Shown one piece after another: positions 34,001 to 45,700 of a stretch of 64,000 bases of DNA. Source of the stretch: Fragilaria crotonensis (taxonomy: Eukaryota; Bacillariophyta; Fragilariophyceae; Fragilariales; Fragilariaceae); NCBI GenBank assembly GCA_022925895.1, contig JAKSYS010000105.1, positions 55,808-119,807 on the forward strand. The letters run 5' to 3'. The position numbers were made by a program, and so were the translations under genes. Within the stretch, counting starts at the first letter, position 1; each line of letters begins with the position of its first letter. The notes beneath the pieces were generated by a model. It made no database searches. It had not been told where the DNA came from and saw only the letters and a program-made list of their open reading frames with translations.

Positions 34001-34864
34001 CTTAAAGTACTCTCGGTCTGAAGTTGGCAAACTTATTGTGCCTTGCAGATCGAGTCTTGCCCTGGGTGTCCCTTCTTACTCAAGCAGCCACAACACAAGG
34101 TTGACTAACAGACAATTTCTTTGTCAACAAAGCATGACAATATTGCTCACAGAACCAAAAGAACCTCATACCCTCCACACAGTGCATGATGTGTCCTTCA
34201 TGCAATTTTGTCGTTTATTATGCTGCACTCTTCGCCAACACCTTGATATCAATCTTGTCCGCATTTATCTCCAGGGCCCGGCTCATACTTGGCTTGATCT
34301 ATCAATGGGAACAGACGGCTATACCAGCATATGTCCGACAATGGCACAAGGTCAGCATTCGTCTGACTTCGTTGCTCGTGACAATTGGCGCGACAAGCCG
34401 AACTAACACCGGCGCAAACAGCAGCCATCTCTTCTGGTATGCATATTTGGCATCCAGTTTCCTGCGTTATCAATATTATTGGTACTGTCCTCTGGGATTG
34501 TCATTCTCACCTCCTTCTCAGCTCCTTGATCCTCTTCGAACTCACATCCTTTCCAGTCCTATGAGAGTCTTTGTGATTACCTGATCATTCTGGCATATTA
34601 TCCGCGTATTTTAGCACACCATCACCAAGTAGGAACAGAGTCACCGCTACTCTGAAGTAAGAGCTCGCAGTGGACGGCTACAAACTCCACTGTCAATAAT
34701 GCCCTGATGATGTAGTCCACCTGTATTATTTGTTTTTTCCCACCATTGTCAACAACTCTCTGCTGCTTCTCATTTGATGATTTGATCTCAACCTTCCAGG
34801 AGTACAGAGCGTCAAGGGTGTCTTTGATGCCTTGAGTCAAACCAATTGGGCCTAGCTTGTGCAC
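34001..34864. other. Decayed transposon DNA, end of LINE remnant
   Basis: No intact frame. It probably contains the C-terminal/RNase H remainder of the plus-strand LINE remnant, since WHKVSIRL-like and other LINE-like words appear around 34260-34470, but I could not align it with confidence. Confidence 0.35.
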
Positions 34865-34995
34865 CACTTTTATTAAATAAATAAAAATTGAACTAATTAT
34901 AGGGTTGTCACCGTGTTTCAGCCGGTAGGCTGATACCGTGTACCCCGTCCCGGCGGTCGGAACCGCGAGGACTACTATTATCTAGCCGAAAAAAC

Positions 34996-35083
34996 AAACG
35001 GGACTGAGAAAAAACATGATCAATGTCTGGCACGAAAATCAAACGGGACTGAAAAAAGATGTAATCAGTGACTGGCGCGACGT
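34996..35083 (-). repeat. 45-nt direct duplication at LINE 3' end
   Basis: AAACGGGACTGA starts at 34996 and again at 35041, each followed by a related stretch ending in TGGC(A/G)CGA. The two diverged 45-nt copies lie across the LINE stop codon, so on the minus strand a second SPV-like tail follows the stop. Confidence 0.7.
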
Positions 35084-36509
35084 TCCATCTTTCGTTAACT
35101 CAGCAGACGACTGTTTGACTTTTCGGAGCCAGCGCCTACGCGTTGCCGGTGGACCTTCCAATAGCTTGGAAAAGAGGACGTTGGCAGTAGTGTTGGTCGC
35201 CTGTGCGAAGGAGATGCGGACGTGAGTGGTAGTACTCGATCTCAATTGCTTCAGCCGTGGAGGATAAATGGGTGCTTGACGTGGAGTCATGGAGGCAACC
35301 GTTCCGCGCAATCCAAAGTCGACGAGTATGCTGACATAGAGCGGAGATGATTCGTTGCATACGGGTGTGTCCAGCACGTGGATCGCAAGTGGGGGTATGC
35401 ATGTCGAGAATGGCCAATTCCGACCAGTCCCGAGCGAGGAAACCTTTAACAGCCGAGTTCCATCCAATTTGTTGTTGCGACGATAGAGCGGAAGTGATCC
35501 CGGGATGAAAATGGGAGGGGTACTGAGTGATAACCGGTGCAAACTCGGAATCTGAAGTAAGCACATGGCAGATGCCCTCAACGATCAGATACCGAATAGG
35601 ATGAGGATCTGTTGTTAGGATATCCGAGCGAAAGGTGGAAAGACTTAAAGCAGATGCGGGATTAGCCGTACATCTAAGAAAGTGATGAGGCGTTTCGTCG
35701 GCCGCTTTGCAGCATGGGCAAAGCTTTAAAGTAGTGTCCTTGATGGATGCCTCGCGAAAACGTTGTATGCCGAGAGGAAGTACCTCATGAATGAACTTGA
35801 AGTGTTGTGTTCGAAGCGTTGGGCGGAGTTTGCGAAAATGGTGTCCAAAAGTGTGAAAATCGACAAGGTCCCAAGCCGCATCAGTCCATTGTTCTGTCTT
35901 TTGTATCTCGGTGCGCTGATGGTATCCGTTTATATGGAACCGGACACAATCATCATAATGTCCTGTGACCGGTGAGCCATTAATGAACAACGTACTCCCA
36001 TTGTCCTGCCGATGGTCCACCAATGATCTGGATCGAAGGCGTCCATGTTCACGATATCGGGTAGCGAGAAAGTCCGCATCAATATTCAACCTAGCGGGAA
36101 GTGGAAGTCGATCGTAGGATATCGAAACATCCTGATGGGCTTTAACCCATATTGGTCGGAAGGAGCGTTTGAGTGCGCGAAGTGACGACGATATAATGGA
36201 TATAAGATCGGCATCCGAGGGCATGCGAATGAAACGGCGACGACCGCAAAATTGATGGAAACGACTGATAGCTGAACGACTGTCGGTGTACCAATTGAAG
36301 GAGCACCGATGTTTCAATCCCCAGAATGCCGACAAGGATGACAGCAACAGCAGGGCGGATGCACATCCACCGAGTTCACTACGAGTGGATGAATGAGTGT
36401 CAGTGGAACCATCCACCGGGCCGGAACATGTGAACAAAACCTGTTTACCGGTGCTAAGAATCCAGCCATGCGTAGCTGAGTTTTTACTTAGTCCCCCCAT
36501 CGGAGGCAA
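35039..36509 (-). pseudogene. LINE RNase H and zinc-motif C-terminus
   Basis: The frame 36509-35136 contains an RNase H domain (VDGSTDTHSSTRSELGG, WYTDSRSAI, KAHQD ... NIDAD, supplying the acidic residues) and a CPCCKAADETPHHFLRC zinc motif, as in the C-terminus of many LINEs. A shift near 35300 leads to the frame ending at 35039 (SLITSFFSPV). The final codons and following DNA lie in a 45-nt tandem duplication. Confidence 0.75.
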
Positions 36510-36808
36510 GATGCAGCCGAGACTTGGATCGAAACGCGCGCCACACTTGAAGGTCAGAAGCTTTCTGTTGAAGACCGTCTAAAAGACGACGCTCTGTTCG
36601 TGATGGAAGGGATGAAATGTAAGAAGAAAAATCCTCAGGAAAAGACTGCGGCGACGCTGTGGTGGCTGAAGGAGTAGGACATTTTTCCTGGGGGACTTTC
36701 CAATAGGGCGGATAGCGAAGGTAAGACGAACGAAGGAACCGTTTCCATAGTCGCTGTTGGGCTTTTGATGGTTGGGTCTGTCGAGGCCACTTGGTCGAAG
36801 TCTCAAAA

Positions 36809-39221
36809 TCATACGGGGCGACTGCCGTCGAGGTAGCACAGAAGAATACGATTCGGGTGATCGGGATCGCACATGTCTGCTAGAGTAGCGACTTGGAGCC
36901 AAAGACGGACGAGATTTAAGTCCTGTTGTTGCGCAGGTGTGTACCTCTTCAAATGTTCCGACTGCATGATGTATTCATCCTTCGGGCCATGGAGTGGATC
37001 TAGATGAAGGTCCGAAATCTCGAGATGCATGTTGTTGTTTCCAAGAAACTGACGCACCGACAGTATCCATGACGGTGTTAAATAAGAGACATGTCGGTTG
37101 GGTTGCTCCAAGAGATAGAAATCCACTCCTGCCTCACGCTGCGAGTAATCTAAATTCAATCGAATTAGGTTGCCAGCTTCCGAATCACTATACAGGGCGT
37201 TGCGCAGAAACTTAAGAGTCTCGATACCCATTTCTGTCCGCAGATCATACAAGCCCAGTCCACCGAGTTCAAGAGGGCCATATCGTAAGGCAGTTGGAAT
37301 GGTGCTGCGAATATGCAGGCGTTGAAGGATGACTCGACTTATTTGTGACTGGACCTTGGATAGTTCCTCTTCGTTGGTGGCGAGAGCTGCCAAGCTATAT
37401 CTCATCGATGGAATATAAATTGAACGATGGAAAATAGCCACATCCGTTTCAGTCAACCGTGGGGATCGTAGACGTCGAGCGAAAGTGTCTGCTTTTTCTT
37501 TCAGAGCAGCAAGGTGATCAGTAAAATCCCCCCATAGGATTTATAAGAACTCCCAACATTCGGATTGATTCGGTCGGTGATGTTTGCTTGATAGCGTGGC
37601 GAGTTAATGATTTGCCTTGAGTCAAGGAGATAGACGGATCAGTCGGTAGCATCCGTCGCAAAACTGGACGCCCATGCTGCCATTCCCATTGAAGAACAAA
37701 ATAAGAACATTTCTTCAAATTGAGTTTTCCTCCCGACATGTAAAGAAGTTTTTTCCCAAGACTGTGCGACACTCTCAAGGCGAGCAATAAGATCGCTATA
37801 GGAGTCTCCATCGGTTGACGACGAGGTAAAACCAACTGACGTGTCGTCCACGAACGCGTCCGATGACCGTGAATGTGATCTGCCACCAGCGACGGGGTCA
37901 AAATGCATGCGATGGGGAACCATTCGGTCGAAGGCATGTAGAAGGAGAACAACGAGAGATAGCCAGACTGCCGGTGATGCACCGCTGCCTTGACCAGTTC
38001 CAAATAAGGGAGCAAAAGGAGTTCCTGAGTAATTGGATTCCGAGACGCCATATGCTGTCTTTACCGTATACCGCATAAATTGCAGAGCCTCTGCATGGAG
38101 GCGAACCGCGTTCTTGGGCATGCCACATCTGCGCGCAGCCAACATACCAAGCGCGACGATGATTCGGTCATAGCACGCTGAAGCATCATTGTCAAAACGA
38201 GCCATATCGTGACGTAGTACTCGACATAAATCTGTTGTGAGCTGCGTGAGCATGATGGGATCGATCGCAGCCCGACGTGGGATGGAACCGTGTTGAGAGT
38301 CGTGCAGAAGGTCCAATTTACATGCGTGACGGACCAACCGATGGCCCCACTGAAGTTTCAAAAAGAAGTTGTAATCCGCCTCGAACAGGTGGACAATTCT
38401 TAATCGGTTAATGCAGGGTTTTCCAACGTCTTTTCAATCATGACGTTTGTAGCTCGACACCATCGTGGAATTGCAATCCCGCGAGCAACGACTATATTAA
38501 TGAAATAGACAAAACACTTCAGTAATATCGGGTCCTGTATCAAAGCTCGATAGTGTCCAAGATGACGACCGCTTGGTGAAGTTGATGTCTGCTCTTTCCA
38601 TCCGGTAAAACCTCGAATAACCTCATCCGATGATATCTCAGTAGGAATATCACCATGCGTACGTACGTGCGTTGGAATGACAAAAGAGGCCAGAAATTCC
38701 CGAAGATAGTTGTCAGAACCATGCCACTGCTCGGGTACGATGCCTGATAGGAGGTCTTCGGACTGTGGGGATAAGCTCGTGAAGGTCAGTGCATCATGGA
38801 TTATACCATGACCGCAGGGAGACTCGGACGCGGCACGAAAAGACTCTTTGTTATAATCAAGGATGTGTTTTTCAAGTTCCTCACGAGTAAAGACTGTTTC
38901 CCATGGAATATCCGTATGTTCTTGGGTAATTTGGTAAGCTGAATATCCAGATTCATGTGCCATTGAAGACGGTGGAACAAGAACTTTGGAAAGGCTAGAC
39001 CGCTCCGATGGTTTTGTTATCCGTCGGATGTGTCCAAACGTTGTTCTAGTCGTTTCTCCCGATATTGTATTCATCACTATCTTTGCCTTGCGTCGTGAGG
39101 ATGCTTGCGTTGCTGGATTTGTATCCGCGACGTATGTATCCAGAAGATCTTGGGGTAGAAATCTTTTGAAGTCGACGAAACCGATTATTAGCCTGTGTGA
39201 GTTCATGGCGAATCTGGTCAA
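36809..39221 (-). pseudogene. LINE reverse transcriptase region, four frames
   Basis: Frames at 39221-38400, 38361-37639, 38051-37518 and 37456-36809 together make an RT. The fingers region has GFTGWKEQTSTSPSGRHLGH. Motif A is MARFDNDASACYDRII. GTGQGSGASPAVW is motif B. FVDDTSVGF holds the catalytic Asp pair. LNLKKCSYFVLQW and YGPLELGGLGLYDL mark the palm/thumb and connector. All catalytic Asp residues are kept although the frame is broken, which fits recent damage or sequencing indels. Confidence 0.8.
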
Positions 39222-40705
39222 CAGATAGCCGAGTCCCTAGGGAAGGTAAAAGAAACTTAGAATCGCTTTGCTGAACCTGCGTTTGCCAACGAAGAAATGT
39301 AGGCTGAAAATCTTTTCCATGAAGAAGTTCGCGTAAACGGAGCATCCAATATCTGCGCAGAATTGCACTGTTGCGAAGCGCCGGAGACCATTGACACTTT
39401 TGAGGCGGTCTCTTCAGTAGCCGTTCACTTGACTCCATAGAGCGACCTTGGTCATTGTCCCAACTAATAAGCGCTGCTCGTAGATCCTCGCGGGACATCT
39501 GTCGATGGCGCTGATACAAGTCCTCAATGCGTTCAACCATGCGATGTTTGCCGTAGTAAGCTAACATAGCAAGATTATATTTCTCCACTAACTCTGGATT
39601 TCCTGTATGGAGGGAGCGTGCCGCGGAAGGTGTAGCCTTCGACCATGGAATTTGTTCTATAAATTCCGGGGAGATATCGACATATAATCCTCTATGATCA
39701 GACTGGGGACCTTCGGTATAGGCAAGGATACCGCCTCTAATAACCAACTGCAGAGCCTCGTCGCACCCAAAGATGAAATCAATACGTCGATTAGATGACC
39801 CGATGTATGTCGAAGGCGGAGGTGCCAGGGAATGGCAGTCATGTAAACCACATGAAGCAACAAAAGTTGCTAAATCCTTATCGTCGATAGTGGAGTTTGC
39901 GTCTAACATAATGATGACACAGTTTCCCTGACTCCTGCAGTGCCAAGACCAATTGCTTGAGGTCGCATAAAAACTGTCGACGGGGATTAACAGACTGGCC
40001 GAACCGTTCTCTAAAGAATTCATACTCCCGAAGAAACGAACTCCCAAGAGGTGCGCTTTGTGGGGATCCTTTACACACGCGGTAGGCCGTAATGATGGAT
40101 AATTTCTTTCCTTGATTGCCCTCTATTGTGACGCCGCTCCATCGTCCTAAGCCCGTAGGATCGACAATACTTGGACCCGCAACACGAGAAGAGATGTCGT
40201 CGAAAACTGCCGTAAGATTTCCGCCTGATTGAAAGCTTTCATGCTGTAAGCATGGGTCAATCGCGGAAGACACCGACCCAAAGATGATTTTTGACTGACG
40301 ATGAAAACGTTGTGTTGCTATTCTGAAGTCTGATGACAAATGATGATGAGACCAGCATGTATTCGTCTCAGCGAGTCCAATAATGTTGACTGACAACCCT
40401 TGAAGACATTGGTGATAGTACCGATAATCTTCAAGAGTATTGGAGTGAGTAAGACCTTTGACGTTTTGGAAGAAAATTCGAATCGAGCCCTGCACTTTGG
40501 ATTTTATTGGGTCGCCAAACGATAACGAAGGTACGGGGTCAATCGGAGATGAACGAGGCTTTCGACCGGGACGGGAAGACGGTATAGATAAAAGACAGGA
40601 AGCGGGAAGTCGGGAAGCAGAAGATTGACTTGAGACAAGTTGAGTCACTAGTGGGCGAATTGAGTCCATTTTGACAATCTCATGTTGGAAACAATTTTTT
40701 TGCAA
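39046..40705 (-). pseudogene. LINE endonuclease region, two frames
   Basis: The first frame (40705-39878) carries IRIFFQNVKGL and INIIGLAETNTCW-like blocks; the Asn and Glu are the metal-binding residues of APE endonucleases. The second frame (40047-39046) carries MLDANSTIDD and the conserved SDHRGLYVDI near its middle. The two overlap by about 170 bp with a frame change near 39950. The likely start is MDSIRPLV (about 40669), because the longer frame begins in the adjoining dispersed repeat. The domain would nick target DNA for target-primed reverse transcription. Confidence 0.75.
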
Positions 40706-41352
40706 GTTACAGATAAATCACAAGTGTATTTCCTACTAATCTGCAGTTTTAAAAATGATGTATTTGACAAGCAAGGCATTCAAATTGACGTCCATCGGTA
40801 CAACAGGAGTTTTTTGAAGTTCGTAGGGAAAGTCCCTACAAATGTTGCGACTAAATTTGTAGCATAAAGTAGTTTGTATGGACGGTGTCGTAGGATTGAA
40901 AAAATTGATTCGTGAGCAAATTATTTTCTCGAAAATGACTTTGACCATGTGGACTTTGCTGCACCCGCTAGAAATGAAAACCTTACCTGTTGGACCACAG
41001 CTTCGGAGGTTGCTTGGATTGTTTGTCTACCAACATTTACTTCTGCGGTCTCAAAAGCACTGGAAGCATTCTTTCCTTTGTTTGACATGTGACAGTATTT
41101 TGGACTTTTACTACGAACTTAAAATCACTGCAAGCGAAGATATTCCAATTTTTTTATCTGGTTCCAACTTTTGAGCAACACTATCTCAAGAAAAATGATC
41201 TACGGTAACCCCATATCGTTCGGGGTGTACTGCAACTCTCAACAGGGTGAAATGATTGATCTTCGTGAATGCATAGGCTGAAATCACTCGATTCTCAATC
41301 TGTCCAGGTATACCCGTAATTTTGGCTGTCCAGGTACTATGCTTATGCTCGT
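40643..41352 (+). repeat. Dispersed non-coding repeat, copy 1
   Basis: This stretch aligns in the same order with 56425-57150. Shared blocks include AGTCACTA and AATTGAGTCC near the start, CGCAAGTGTATTT-like words, TTTGTATGGA with GTGTCGTAGGAT (40875-40900), GACTTTGACCATGT (about 40938), CTACGGTAACCC (41203) and CCAGGTACTATGCTTATGC (41330-41349). Copies are diverged by many substitutions and small indels. There is no shared long ORF, so it is a non-coding element or a non-autonomous transposon. Its left end overlaps the LINE 5' coding end. Confidence 0.75.
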
Positions 41353-42704
41353 ACCCACACTTGGGTTGTATTCCAAGTCAATTGCTGATACTCGGGAAAT
41401 GGCTCATCGAAAAGTAAACGCTAATAAAATATTTGATGATATATATACCGGTATATAGAAAGCCCTTGACGTCTCCCTCCAGCAAAAAAGCAACCTGCTC
41501 GAGGGAATGAGATCCCGCGTCACTCGAGATTGCCGAGAACTTCAAGTGTGTTCACTGACAGTCAGGTATTAATTACTACTAAATAAATATTCGAAACGAT
41601 ATTGCATTTATCAAGGCGTGCGCATCCTGGGTTTTCGAACCGGATGAAGTTCAGTACGGGAGCGCACAATGCGGTACTCGATGAGTACCGGTCCGAGCTG
41701 ATACTACCGGTCGTGTACGCTTAAGAAGTTTTACAAATGTTGCGAACTAAACCCGCTACAAAGTATTCGAGATTCGTATTCACGCACTGTGGAACGGTGG
41801 TCTTCAATTTTGTGTTCGTTGTATAGAAAGTATAATTCGTATGTATTAGACCTACTATCATAGAGTAACAAAGGTTCGAGGTGCGACCTGCCATATAAGC
41901 AACAAAAAGCAATCGTATCATATTCACAAGTTTAGCAGCGAAACACGAAACTGCGTCTCACCATCAAATCATCGATTCAGGATAGCTCCAACACGGTCAA
42001 CAACACAGGGTAAGTCAATGGCTTGATTGTGGCATCTTTCGTCTCTCGGGAAACTGTCCGCAAGTGCATTGTGTTCATGCGCGAACCCCATGCATAGTGC
42101 TGCATGTTTATGGGAAAGTCGCATTTACTCGTGAGATTCTTCTTGTCTCTCGATCTCATGGATCATCGCCATGGTCCATGTCGTCCAGCTTGTGTTTTTT
42201 GCCGAGTGTGTGACAGGCATGGTCGTCATGGACATGACAGAGAAGAAAGGGTTCGCTTCCTTGGCACTTCTTGTTTACAAAATGTATGTTTGTCTGTGAC
42301 ACCACATCACCCGGTTATCCCCTTGCCACAATGGCGTCATCTTTGTATGCATATATATGTATGTGGTGACCACACCTTGCAGTTAGTGGTTTGTGCTACT
42401 GTACATGTGAGATACAGTACGTACCCACACCTGTACTGGTATCATACAATACCACCTGTCCAGCCGCTTCTCAGTACTGTACGTCACACCTGCAGGGCCC
42501 AGGGTTCCAACCACCACACTTCTGACGACCACGATGCAGTACCTGGTAGTACAATATGTGACTTGTGTGTATTACTTGTAGTGCAGTACTAGTAGTACCA
42601 TGTACCCGCCTAACTTTCCTTTTTCATATCGCCTGTTCAACTTTCGACGTATGAATACCAGGTACTGAATACCTCCACCAACAGACTAACAGACAGACAA
42701 GGAC
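41353..42704. other. Intergenic, nothing recognised
   Basis: About 1.35 kb. AT-rich in the first half, with an ATATATACCGGTATATA palindrome near 41439-41456; GTAC-rich from 42400 onward. It contains the promoter of the SPT-repeat gene. One 162-codon frame (42104-42592) has no recognisable feature and is not called. Confidence 0.45.
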
Positions 42705-45700
42705 ATGAACTGGCTGTCTCTCCTCGCAGTCCCGTGGCTGCACCTCACTGCGGTCACTGCCGACTTCCATCACCACCTTCGTCGTGACAACGACTTTGAG
42801 CACCGTTTGTTGCAGCAGACATGTCCTGCGACGACGACGTGCAATCCTATTGTTTTCTCGTGTGATGATCCTGGATACGTATCTGGTTCTGGTCCGTGTT
42901 ATCAAGTAGGCCAGCCGTCGTGCCTGACGACGGGGGCAGGTGTGCGGTTCAGGAATCTTGTTTTTAATGGTGCGCAAGAAATATTCATGGGAGCTGGTGA
43001 TCTTGGATTACCTACATTACGGTCGGCTAGTCATGTTGCTTGGTCAAATGGGTGCTACCCATTCAGTTGGACATTCACACCACCACCCGCGGACACTCTC
43101 GTTCTCGCTGGCATTGGTACTCCTGATCCTCTGACTATCCCCAGTGTTGCTGCTGTAGTCAATGCCAAGAGTGCTGCTCCTTCGGCTGGATGGAATGGCC
43201 TTTCCATTGCCATGACAAACCGTCCTCCTGCTGGCTATGATGGAAACGTGGATTTGTTGCAGGTTACACTGTCTAAAGCCGATGGTACTGATGAGAAATT
43301 ACTGGGTGATTTCTGTGGGGTCCCTCAAATCTATCTAACTTGGACCATCAAGAACTTTGACTTCTCGGCTGGATACAAGATTTCTGGATTGATTGCGCGG
43401 AGAGGAAATTGGCCTAATAGCCTTGGTCAAGAATCAAGCAAGGTGGATCTGTCTACCATGACGTATTGTTCCGCTTCTCCGACCGCTTCTCCGACCGATT
43501 CTCCAACCGCTTCTCCCACCGATTCTCCAACCGCTTCTCCCACCGATTCTCCAACCGCTTCTCCCACCGATTCTCCAACCGATTCTCCGACCGATTCTCC
43601 AACCGCTTCTCCGACCGGCTCTCCAACCGCTTCTCCGACCGGCTCTCCAACCGCTTCTCCGACGGACTCTCCGACCAATTCACCAACCGCTTCTCCGACC
43701 AATTCTCCAACCGACTCTCCGACCGATTCTCCGACCGGCTCTCCAACCGATTCTCCAACCGCTTCTCCGACCGATTCTCCAACCGCTTCTCCCACCGCTT
43801 CTCCGACCGCTTCTCCGACCGAGTCTCCGACCAATTCTCCGACGGACTCTCCGACCAATTCACCAACCGCTTCTCCGACCGATTCTCCAACCGATTCTCC
43901 GACCAATTCTCCCACCGCTTCTCCGACCAATTCTCCAACTGCTTCTCCGACCGACTCTCCGACCATTCTCCGACCGATTCTCCAACTGCTTCTCCGACCG
44001 ACTCTCCGACCAATTCCCCGACCAAATCTCCGACCAATTCTCCCACCGCTTCTCCGACCAATTCTCCCACCGCTTCTCCGACCAATTCTCCCACCGCTTC
44101 TCCGACCAATTCTCCAACCGCTTCTCCCACCGCGACATGTCCTGCGACGACGACGTGCAATCCTATTGTTTTCTCGTGTGATGATCCTGGATACGTATCT
44201 GGTTCTGGTCCGTGTTATCAAGTAGGCCAGCCGTCGTGCCTGACGACGGGGGCAGGTGTGCGGTTCAGGAATCTTGTTTTTAATGGTGCGCAAGAAATAT
44301 TCATGGGAGCTGGTGATCTTGGATTACCTACATTACGGTCGGCTAGTCATGTTGCTTGGTCAAATGGGTGCTACCCATTCAGTTGGACATTCACACCACC
44401 ACCCGCGGACACTCGTTCTCGCTGGCATTGGTACTCCTAATCCACTGACTATCCCCAGTGTTGCTGCTGTAGTCAATGCCAAGAGTGCTGCTCCTTCGGC
44501 TGGATGGAATGGCCTTTCCATTGCCATGACAAACCGTCCTCCTGCTGGCTACGATGGAAACGTGGATTTGTTGCAGGTTACACTGTCTAAAGCCGATGGT
44601 ACTGATGAGAAATTACTGGGTGATTTCTGTGGGGTCCCTCAAATCTATCTAACTTGGACCATCAAGAACTTTGACTTCTCGGCTGGATACAAGATTTCTG
44701 GATTGATTGCGCGGAGAGGAAATTGGCCTAATAGCCTTGGTCAAGAATCAAGCAAGGTGGATCTGTCTACCATGACGTATTGTTCCGCTTCTCCGACCGA
44801 TTCTCCAACCGCTTCTCCGACCGCTTCTCCGACCGCTTCTCCGACCGATTCTCCGACCGATTCTCCAACCGCTTCTCCCACCGATTCTCCAACCGCTTCT
44901 CCCACTGATTCTCCGACCGATTCTCCAACCGATTCTCCCACCGATTCTCCGACCGATTCTCCGACCGATTCTCCGACCAATTCTCCAACCGCTTCTCCGA
45001 CCGATTCTCCGACCAATTCTCCAACCGCTTCTCCGACCGATTCTCCAACCGATTCTCCGACCGATTCTCCAACCGCTTCTCCGACCGATTCTCCAACCGC
45101 TTCTCCGACCGATTCTCCAACCGCTTCTCCGACCGATTCTCCAACCGATTCTCCGACCAATTCTCCCACCGCTTCTCCGACCAATTCTCCAACTGCTTCT
45201 CCGACCGACTCTCCGACCAATTCTCCGACCGATTCTCCAACTGCTTCTCCGACCGACTCTCCGACCAATTCCCCGACCAAATCTCCGACCAATTCTCCCA
45301 CCGCTTCTCCGACCAATTCTCCCACCGCTTCTCCGACCAATTCTCCCACCGCTTCTCCGACCAATTCTCCCACCGCTTCTCCGACCAATTCTCCAACCGC
45401 TTCTCCCACCGCGACATGTCCTGCGACGACGACGTGCAATCCTATTGTTTTCTCGTGTGATGATCCTGGATACGTATCTGGTTCTGGTCCGTGTTATCAA
45501 GTAGGCCAGCCGTCGTGCCTGACGACGGGGCAGGTGTGCGGTTCAGGAATCTTGTTTTTAATGGTGCGCAAGAAATATTCATGGGAGCTGGTGATCTTGG
45601 ATTACCTACATTACGGTCGGCTAGTCATGTTGCTTGGTCAAATGGGTGCTACCCATTCAGTTGGACATTCACACCACCACCCGCGGACACTCTCGTTCTC

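Larger units (their letters stand above)
34865..40705 (-). mobile_element. Non-LTR retrotransposon (LINE) with RNase H, frameshifted
   Basis: Read on the minus strand, the element runs from about 40.7 kb to an AT-rich end (about 34865-34895, TTTTTATTTATTTAATAAAA). It encodes an APE-type endonuclease, a reverse transcriptase, a thumb/connector region, RNase H and a C-terminal CPCC...H...C zinc motif. No separate ORF1 is recognised. The coding sequence switches frame at least six times, so this copy is inactive unless the indels are assembly errors. The RNase H after the RT places it among RNase-H-bearing LINE clades; the exact clade needs a tree. Base composition is CpG-normal, unlike the decayed DNA on its 3' side, so the insertion is younger. 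Confidence 0.88.

Noticed and set aside
41860-41910. Possible tRNA T-arm (GGTTCGAGGTGCGACC)
   Set aside because: No matching acceptor stem, D-arm or anticodon arm could be built around it.
42104-42592. 162-codon ORF upstream of the SPT-repeat gene
   Set aside because: Cys/His/Val-rich composition fits translated GTAC/CAC-rich promoter DNA, with no recognisable domain.
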